Source: JABMMZ01 sp044341025
GTDB taxonomy: Bacteria; Bacteroidota; Bacteroidia; NS11-12g; UBA955
Direction of reading: 5' to 3'
Assembly (NCBI GenBank): GCA_044341025.1
Contig: JBIISM010000001.1
Location: 1 to 64,000 of the forward strand
Length of the DNA stretch: 64,000 nt
Within the stretch, counting starts at the first letter, position 1, and every line of letters starts with the position of its first letter. Below are positions 58,380 to 64,000 of the stretch, in pieces. Both the position numbers and the translations under genes were made by a program. Below the pieces are notes generated by a model. The model ran no database searches. It had not been told where the DNA came from and saw only the letters and a list, made by a program, of their open reading frames with translations.

Positions 58380-60935
58380 TTACTTTGGCTCTAAAGCGGT
58401 TTTTATCGACGAAAGTAAGTAATTCTTGTGTTCTTTGGCATCTCCCATCGACGAAGGCAAAGATGCGCTAATTAATTTCTGAATATTTGTCAACTGAGCA
58501 TGGGCTTTAGCTTTGCTAATTGGGTCATATAGAGGCGATTCGTAAATATAGCTTAAGAATTCAATGTAAGTAATCTGAAGGTTTTGTCTGTAGGTGTTGA
58601 TGCTGCCATTCATATCTGCTTGGAAAATGGCGTTGCTCAAATCTTTGAACATTTCACCAATTTCATATTGATTGCCATACAATTTACTGTCTACCATTCT
58701 TTGTAAAGTACTTGGATGTAAAATATGGGTCAGTACCGCCATTTGCACATTTAAAACCCTTCTGTGCAGTTTTGGATCTTCTCCCGAACTAAAGAAATTA
58801 TAACCCCTTCTTTGCTGTTGCATATAAGCTGCTATTTCATTGGGTAATTCCATGGCATTGGGTGCAAAAACAAAATCGCTTAGTGTTTTCATTGCATTTT
58901 TTTGAGTCTCCAATGGAACGGCAGTAAATGGCTTAATTGTAGAATTTTGGTTGCTAAAACTTCTGTCTACATAAACACCTCCAATGTATCTTGAAACCAC
59001 ACCAGCTTGCACCGCCCATTCGCTACTCAATACCAAATAGTTGCTGCGCAACTCGTTGTAACTTCTGTTTTCTTTTCCATATTCAGCCAATAAGTTGCTT
59101 TGTAGGGTTTTAATTAAACCAATACGTTCTCTGGCATATCCGATGGCGTCGCTACTCATGTCGCCGATCATTACCCTTGGGTCTATCGCTTTACCCGGCG
59201 CGCGCATGTCGTCTGCATCGTTTCCAAAACACAAAGCAGGCTCTGTGCTTCTTGTCAATATGTTGTCGCGGCGACTTGCATCTATGCTGCTGTCTGATTC
59301 TTGGTAGTAACCAAATTCAATGGCCCATAAATCGTATGGTCCTGGTCTGTCTGTATAATATTGAGATTTGACACCTTTTCTATTGCTAAAGTTTACCGCA
59401 GGGTAATCCATAACACTGCCAGTTAATCCCATACTTCTGGTTTTGTTCATGTCGTATAAATCATTCAAACCATGCAATTGGGTGGCTTTCATGTTGTGGT
59501 TTAATCCTAGGGTATGGCCTACTTCATGCAACACCAAATAGTATAAAGATTCTTTTAAGAAGGTATTTACCTCATCTTCACTCGCATTTTGTGAAGCTAA
59601 TAATTGCAAACCCAATAAGTTTTGCATGTGCATGTGCTCGCCGGCCTCACAGCTATAAGTTGGATGGGATTCTTCTGATTCAATTTCATTCATCAACCAT
59701 TCAATACCTGCTTTGTCAAATACTTTTTGTGATTTTAATCTGTTGGTGATAAATACCCATTCAAACATAATGTCTGCACCTAATATTTCGCCAGTTCTTG
59801 GGTTGACAAAGCTCGGACCATAACCACCAAATGGAGGCTCAGGGCTGCTGGTCCATCTCAACACATTGTAACGCATATCACCAGCATCCCAAGTGGCATC
59901 ATCTGGTTGTTCAAATATTTGAACTGCATTTTTAAAACCGGCTTTTTCAAATGCAATATTCCATTGCAGAATTGCTGCTTTGATGGTTGGTCTTAAATCC
60001 TTGGGCGTTGTATTCTCAATCCACCAAGTGATTGGTTTAACTGGTTCAGACAATGCTGCTGTAGGGTCTTTTTTCACCAAGTTCCAACGGTGAATTAAGT
60101 CTTTGTAATTAATTGACTCCGTGGTGGTCATGTCATTTGTTTCTGTTAAGAAATAACCAATTCTTGGATCATCCATTCTTGGCTTGTAGTCGTTTCTTGG
60201 CATTTCAATAAAACTGTGCTGCAAAACGATGTCAACGTAGCGCCCATCGGCAATGGCTTCACTGCTGCTTCCTCTTGAATTCGGATCGTCATAAACATAT
60301 TTAACCACGATATCAGTGTTCTCCGGATAGTTTTTAACCGATTGGTATTTTGTTTTTGTTTTGCTCAAGCCACCTAAGTTAAAGCCTGGTCCAGAGCTTG
60401 CTCTTTTTATTTGATACAAGGTTTCACTCAAGAAAATATTGTCTGCTTCAATTAAGTATTCTCCTTTTACCTCGTCTGCTACCACAATTTTTTCACTTGC
60501 CATTACCGCATTTGTAACGTTTGCATCGGCAGCCTTTGAAATTGGGTTGCTTGGGTCAAAATAGAAAGAGGTGTTTTTGGTTATAAATTCTATTTGGTTG
60601 TAGTATTTAGAAATGGTAAAGATTTTATTGTCTCTAAATGTACCTTTGTTATGTCCAGTAGTGGTATTTCCGTTTTCTACATAACTGAAATAAATAAATT
60701 CATTATTTAGTTGAGTCTTTTTAATCAACATCATCAATGAGCCATTGGTGGTGTCTCTGTATAATGTAAAAAGTCCATCTATTTTTTTGCATTTTTTGAC
60801 CTTTTCAGCGATGGTCATTGTCGCTGCTGGTTTGGGTGCTGCTGGTGGTTCAGGCTTCTTTTTCTTGGCAAAAGCTGCCGTTGTACTGCTTGCAAATAAG
60901 CAGATGAGCAATGTTATGGGTAAGTTACGTGTCAT
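58380..60935 (-). CDS. zinc-dependent metalloprotease (DUF5117 type)
   Basis: An 851-residue exported protease with a signal peptide (ending STTAAFA near residue 23). The central zinc motif is HEVGHTLGLNH, giving the HExxHxxGxxH pattern of metzincin-like proteases; it is followed by the methionine-turn region SVMDYPAVNF. The N-terminal 300 residues fit DUF5117/DUF5118 domains and the C-terminus is helical (DUF4953-like). It probably acts in the periplasm or outside; the substrate is unknown. It is divergent from the TlpA-like gene, 148 nt apart. Confidence 0.9.
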   Translation of the reverse strand: MTRNLPITLLICLFASSTTAAFAKKKKPEPPAAPKPAATMTIAEKVKKCKKIDGLFTLYRDTTNGSLMMLIKKTQLNNEFIYFSYVENGNTTTGHNKGTFRDNKIFTISKYYNQIEFITKNTSFYFDPSNPISKAADANVTNAVMASEKIVVADEVKGEYLIEADNIFLSETLYQIKRASSGPGFNLGGLSKTKTKYQSVKNYPENTDIVVKYVYDDPNSRGSSSEAIADGRYVDIVLQHSFIEMPRNDYKPRMDDPRIGYFLTETNDMTTTESINYKDLIHRWNLVKKDPTAALSEPVKPITWWIENTTPKDLRPTIKAAILQWNIAFEKAGFKNAVQIFEQPDDATWDAGDMRYNVLRWTSSPEPPFGGYGPSFVNPRTGEILGADIMFEWVFITNRLKSQKVFDKAGIEWLMNEIESEESHPTYSCEAGEHMHMQNLLGLQLLASQNASEDEVNTFLKESLYYLVLHEVGHTLGLNHNMKATQLHGLNDLYDMNKTRSMGLTGSVMDYPAVNFSNRKGVKSQYYTDRPGPYDLWAIEFGYYQESDSSIDASRRDNILTRSTEPALCFGNDADDMRAPGKAIDPRVMIGDMSSDAIGYARERIGLIKTLQSNLLAEYGKENRSYNELRSNYLVLSSEWAVQAGVVSRYIGGVYVDRSFSNQNSTIKPFTAVPLETQKNAMKTLSDFVFAPNAMELPNEIAAYMQQQRRGYNFFSSGEDPKLHRRVLNVQMAVLTHILHPSTLQRMVDSKLYGNQYEIGEMFKDLSNAIFQADMNGSINTYRQNLQITYIEFLSYIYESPLYDPISKAKAHAQLTNIQKLISASLPSSMGDAKEHKNYLLSSIKTALEPK

Positions 60936-61083
60936 GTCTTTTAAAGCTTGGCAAATTAGCTATTTGAATGCTCATTTTAAAGCTTTTTCGATAAAATTTC
61001 ATTCTCTTCGGATTCTAATGTGTACCAAGATCATTTCTATCGAAATTTCAATTTACGCATTCAGATTTCTAACTTACCTTTGC

Positions 61084-61575
61084 ATGGTGAAATTAAAAAC
61101 AAACATCATTTTGTCTTTGCTTTTAGCAAGTGTTGCCTCTTTTGTGTTCATCAAAAGCATGAGAAAACCAATGGATATTAAAATTCCTGCGTTAAAAACT
61201 TTGGACAGCCAGGCTTACGATATGAAATCTTTGAAAGGTAAAGTTTGTGTGGTTTCTTATTTCCAAACTTGGTGCGGCGATTGCGTAAAGGAACAACCTG
61301 AACTTCAGAAATTGCAAAACCGTTTTGGCGATAGCCTTACAATCCTAATGGTGAGCGATGAGCCCATTCCTAAAATTAAAGCATTCAAAGAAAGATTTCA
61401 ATCCAATTTAAACTTTTACCACAGCGATGCAAAATTGAAAACCGATTTAGGTGTAAGCGCCTATCCAACCACCATTTTAATCGACAAAAAAGGCAAAGAG
61501 AAGTTGAAAAGGGTAGAGGGTATCGAATGGTATAACGCAGAAACCATTCAAGCGGTATCAGATTGTCTTAAGTAA
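61084..61575 (+). CDS. TlpA-like membrane-anchored thioredoxin
   Basis: A 163-residue thiol-disulfide protein. It has one hydrophobic N-terminal anchor (residues 5-24), then a thioredoxin fold with FQTWCGDCVKEQPEL (cysteines at 64 and 67) and the cis-proline in SAYPTTILI. This is the TlpA/ResA type, which works outside the cytosol on disulfides or cytochrome maturation. The start at 61084 is chosen because the longer open frame from 60745 covers the divergent protease gene. It overlaps fmt tail-to-tail by 8 nt. Confidence 0.87.
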   Translation: MVKLKTNIILSLLLASVASFVFIKSMRKPMDIKIPALKTLDSQAYDMKSLKGKVCVVSYFQTWCGDCVKEQPELQKLQNRFGDSLTILMVSDEPIPKIKAFKERFQSNLNFYHSDAKLKTDLGVSAYPTTILIDKKGKEKLKRVEGIEWYNAETIQAVSDCLK

Positions 61576-62500
61576 GGCTTTGCATGCCGTTGATAAAGTC
61601 TCTAACAGGCATGCGTTTTTTTCCTTCCAACTGAACATCCGTTAATTCCAATTTATAATCTGCGCAATGGGCAAATAATTTGTCCTTGCCAATGGCTTCA
61701 ATCAGACCAATGTTTTCTGATTTTTCGATTCCCAATTGGCTAGCAAAAACTTTTAGTTTTTTGCCCCTGAACTCTGTGAAAGCAGTCGGGTAGGGGGATA
61801 AGCCGCGAATCTGATTGTGTATTTCCTGGGCTGTTTTGCTCCAATCAATTGTACAGTCTTCGGTAAATATTTTAGGGGCATGAGGAAAGTCGCCATCAGC
61901 TTGTAGGGTCAAATTGATTTCTCCTGTGCAAATTTGTTCCAATGATTTTATAACCAAGCCCGCGCCTTGTTCCATCATCTTGTCGTGCAAGGTGCCAGCA
62001 TTGTCTTCTGGTAAAATTGATGTTTTTTCTTGTAGCAATATGCTGCCGGTATCTATTTCATGTTTTAAAAAGAAAGTGCTAAGACCTGTTTCTGTTTCTC
62101 CATTCATAATGGCTCTGTTGATTGGTGCCGCGCCTCTGTAGGCAGGTAAAAAACTTCCGTGTAAATTGAAAGTGCCCATAGGCGGCATGTTCCAAACCAT
62201 TTCTGGTAACATCCTGAATGCAATGACAATTTGAATATCGGCTTGATATGATTTTAATGTCTCAATAAATTCCGGCGACTTCAAATTGCTGGGTTGTAAA
62301 ATGGGTAAATTCAATTCAAGCGCACAGGCTTTAACTGCAGATGCTTGAACTTGATAACCTCTTCCGGCAGGTTTGTCAGGTGCGCTTACAACTGCTACAA
62401 CATTATAACCCTTGTCAAATATAAGTTTAAGGGATGTTGCAGCAAAAGTAGGGGTGCCAAAAAAAATAATTCTAAGGCTTGATTTGTCTTTCAATGGCAT
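61568..62500 (-). CDS. fmt: methionyl-tRNA formyltransferase
   Basis: A 310-residue enzyme that formylates the initiator Met-tRNA. The N-terminal formyltransferase domain shows IIFFGTPTFAATSL, the catalytic NLHGSFLPAYRGAAPINRA and the conserved aspartate in KHEIDTGSIL. The C-terminal OB-like domain begins near IRGLSPYPTAFTEF. Length is normal. A few extra residues (MPLKDKSSLR) precede the usual start. A -7 box TAATTTTG lies close to the start codon. Confidence 0.96.
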   Translation of the reverse strand: MPLKDKSSLRIIFFGTPTFAATSLKLIFDKGYNVVAVVSAPDKPAGRGYQVQASAVKACALELNLPILQPSNLKSPEFIETLKSYQADIQIVIAFRMLPEMVWNMPPMGTFNLHGSFLPAYRGAAPINRAIMNGETETGLSTFFLKHEIDTGSILLQEKTSILPEDNAGTLHDKMMEQGAGLVIKSLEQICTGEINLTLQADGDFPHAPKIFTEDCTIDWSKTAQEIHNQIRGLSPYPTAFTEFRGKKLKVFASQLGIEKSENIGLIEAIGKDKLFAHCADYKLELTDVQLEGKKRMPVRDFINGMQSLT

Positions 62501-62611
62501 GGGGCAAAATTAAACCTTGTTTTCATTTATTTTCGAAAAGATGCAACATTATTGTCGCTTTTTTGGTCTAAGTTGTAAAATGAATAGAAAATATTTATAT
62601 TCGAATTGTAT

Positions 62612-64000
62612 TTGAGACGGCAAGTTAAAAATATTTTATTGACTTTTCTCTGTCTTGCAGGGTTAAATATTTATGCTCAATTTAGGATCACTGAAAACCT
62701 TGGACAATGGCAGCCTGAAGTGAAATTTAGGGCCGACTTGGTTTCTGCTAAATTGTTTGTCGCCAATGGGGAATTGTGCTATCTCTTCTACGATGGGGCT
62801 AAAATTTCAGAAATAGAGCACAACCCCAAAGAAAGGGATTCCTTTCAAGTTCATGCAATAAAAGTCAAGTTCTTAAACGCCAATCCAAAAGCGCAATATA
62901 CCGGTCAAACGGCCTACTCAGATTACAGCAATTATTACAGAGGCAGTAATCCAAATCAATGGAAATCGCATGTTAAGAGTTACCACAAGCTATATGTCAA
63001 AGACATTTACAAAAACATTGACTTTGAATTGTTTGAAGACCAAGGGCGAATAAAGTACAATTTTATTGTTTTGCCTGGCGGGAATCCAAATGACATTCAA
63101 ATCCAATACAATGGAGCTGACAGTGTTTTTCTAAAAAATGAAACCGTGCAGGTCAATTACACTTTTGGCGCAATCAATGAACTAAAGCCTTTGGTTTATC
63201 AGATGGATGGAGATCTTGTTGGAAAAACCATTTCATCGAATTACGCCTTGAATAAAAATGTGCTTTCATTTAGACTAAATGGCAAAAGAAATCTGAATCA
63301 AACTTTAGTGATCGATCCGATTTTGGTTTTTTCAACCTTTAGCGGTTCAAAAGCAGATAATTTTGGATACACTGCAACCTTTGATACTGCAGGACATGGA
63401 TACGCAGGCGGAACGGTGTTTAGTTTTGGTTTTCCCAGCAGCGCAGGGGCTTATCAAATGACCTTTGCTGGCGGCAATATTGAATCCAACCCAATTGGAT
63501 ACACCGATAGAGACTGCGGAATAATAAAATACAGTAAAGATGGTAAGTCGATACTTTTTTCAACCTATTTGGGTGGTAGTATTAGCAACGAGCAACCCCA
63601 TAGTATGATTGTTGATAGCAAAAACAATTTGTTGGTCATGGGAACCACCAAGTCGAGCGACTTTCCAATTGGCATTGCCCCTGCGTTTGACGATTCCCAC
63701 AATGGCTTGTCTGATATTTTCGTTGTAAAGTTCTCCGAAGATGGTTCTCAATTGTTGTCAGGTACTTTTGTAGGTGGCACAGGCTTCGATGGTTTGAATG
63801 GCGACAGACCAAGCAACAACACCAGCGCCTTGCTTTACAATTATGCAGACGATTTTAGAGGTGAAATTATAGTGGATGATTTGGACAATGTCTTTGTTGC
63901 CAGCAGCACCACTTCAAGCGATTTTCCAACTTTAAATGCATTTGACCCAAGCTACAATGGCCGTTTAGATGGATGTGTATTTAAGTTGAGTAGCGACCTA
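62612..64000 (+). CDS. secreted SBBP/beta-propeller-repeat protein (partial, C-terminus beyond right edge)
   Basis: 463 codons are visible, with no stop to the edge. The putative start is a TTG (62612) giving MRRQVKNILLTFLCLAGLNIY, a good signal peptide ending near YAQ; no ATG precedes it in frame before a TAG. The N-terminal domain begins FRITENLGQW, and the later part shows SBBP-type propeller repeats: KYSKDGKSILFSTYLGG, KFSEDGSQLLSGTFVGG, VFKLSSDL. These resemble T9SS-exported SBBP proteins of Bacteroidota. The C-terminal sorting signal, if any, lies beyond the window. Confidence 0.83.
   Translation, partial: MRRQVKNILLTFLCLAGLNIYAQFRITENLGQWQPEVKFRADLVSAKLFVANGELCYLFYDGAKISEIEHNPKERDSFQVHAIKVKFLNANPKAQYTGQTAYSDYSNYYRGSNPNQWKSHVKSYHKLYVKDIYKNIDFELFEDQGRIKYNFIVLPGGNPNDIQIQYNGADSVFLKNETVQVNYTFGAINELKPLVYQMDGDLVGKTISSNYALNKNVLSFRLNGKRNLNQTLVIDPILVFSTFSGSKADNFGYTATFDTAGHGYAGGTVFSFGFPSSAGAYQMTFAGGNIESNPIGYTDRDCGIIKYSKDGKSILFSTYLGGSISNEQPHSMIVDSKNNLLVMGTTKSSDFPIGIAPAFDDSHNGLSDIFVVKFSEDGSQLLSGTFVGGTGFDGLNGDRPSNNTSALLYNYADDFRGEIIVDDLDNVFVASSTTSSDFPTLNAFDPSYNGRLDGCVFKLSSDL

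Noticed and set aside
60745..61083. N-terminal extension of the TlpA-like gene upstream to 60745
   Set aside because: It would cover the start of the divergent protease gene; a good membrane anchor begins at the ATG at 61084.

Overview
The window is a chromosomal segment of a member of the Bacteroidota. The evidence is: two large secreted proteins with the gliding-motility-associated C-terminal (type IX secretion, type B) domain; a GlmU-like protein, a CvfB-like S1 protein, a DUF2911 protein and a BBP2-type porin typical of the phylum; and promoters that repeatedly match the Bacteroidota consensus TTTG-N18/20-TAnnTTTG. Base composition is AT-rich. No rRNA, tRNA, CRISPR array, intact transposase or prophage was seen. 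The genus cannot be named from this alone.

Layout: 1-8.6 kb holds cell-wall recycling (mpl, cut by the left edge), a DUF218 protein, htpG, trxA, a porin coupled to a DUF2079 membrane protein, and an acyl-CoA carboxylase subunit. 8.6-17.6 kb holds a T9SS-type secreted protein, a three-gene operon (sugar nucleotidyltransferase, DinB-type protein, DMT exporter), trpS, two membrane proteins and a deoxynucleoside kinase. 17.6-25.8 kb holds a DnaQ/GIY-YIG fusion nuclease, a short SSB, dnaG, a PLP enzyme, a Wzi-like outer-membrane protein and a CvfB-like RNA-binding protein. 26.2-29.4 kb is one operon: an M48 membrane metallopeptidase followed by three tandem AIM24 paralogues. It is bracketed by two hairpin-rich non-coding tracts (25.8-26.3 and 29.4-30.6 kb) that share repeat sequences in the same order and orientation; the right tract has MITE-like 12-bp terminal inverted repeats. 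30.6-43 kb holds a PIG-L deacetylase, a 39-residue membrane peptide gene coupled to a sodium:solute symporter, DUF2911, topoisomerase IV, ribosomal protein L31B, a GlmU-like protein and tpiA.

43.0-45.6 kb is a small, AT-rich accessory patch: an intact ParDE-type toxin-antitoxin pair whose probable operator lies inside its promoter, a decayed second toxin-antitoxin locus, a GNAT plus membrane-protein pair, and a frameshifted LysE exporter fragment. 45.6-64 kb returns to a compact core: a 1532-residue T9SS cargo protein, a phosphopantetheinyl transferase, WD40, dcd, a lipoprotein, a LuxE-like enzyme, a CPBP protease, an unpaired CoA-transferase subunit A, MnmD-like methyltransferase, an ABC ATPase, an RRM protein, a zinc protease, a TlpA-like protein, fmt and a partial SBBP-repeat secreted protein. 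Genes are very tightly packed, with many 1-4 nt overlaps, including two divergent pairs whose start codons overlap on a shared CATG.

The best candidates for something undescribed are the M48-AIM24x3 operon with its repeat-bracketed surroundings, the non-coding 787-bp inverted-repeat-bounded segment at 29688-30474, and the accessory patch at 43-45.6 kb.
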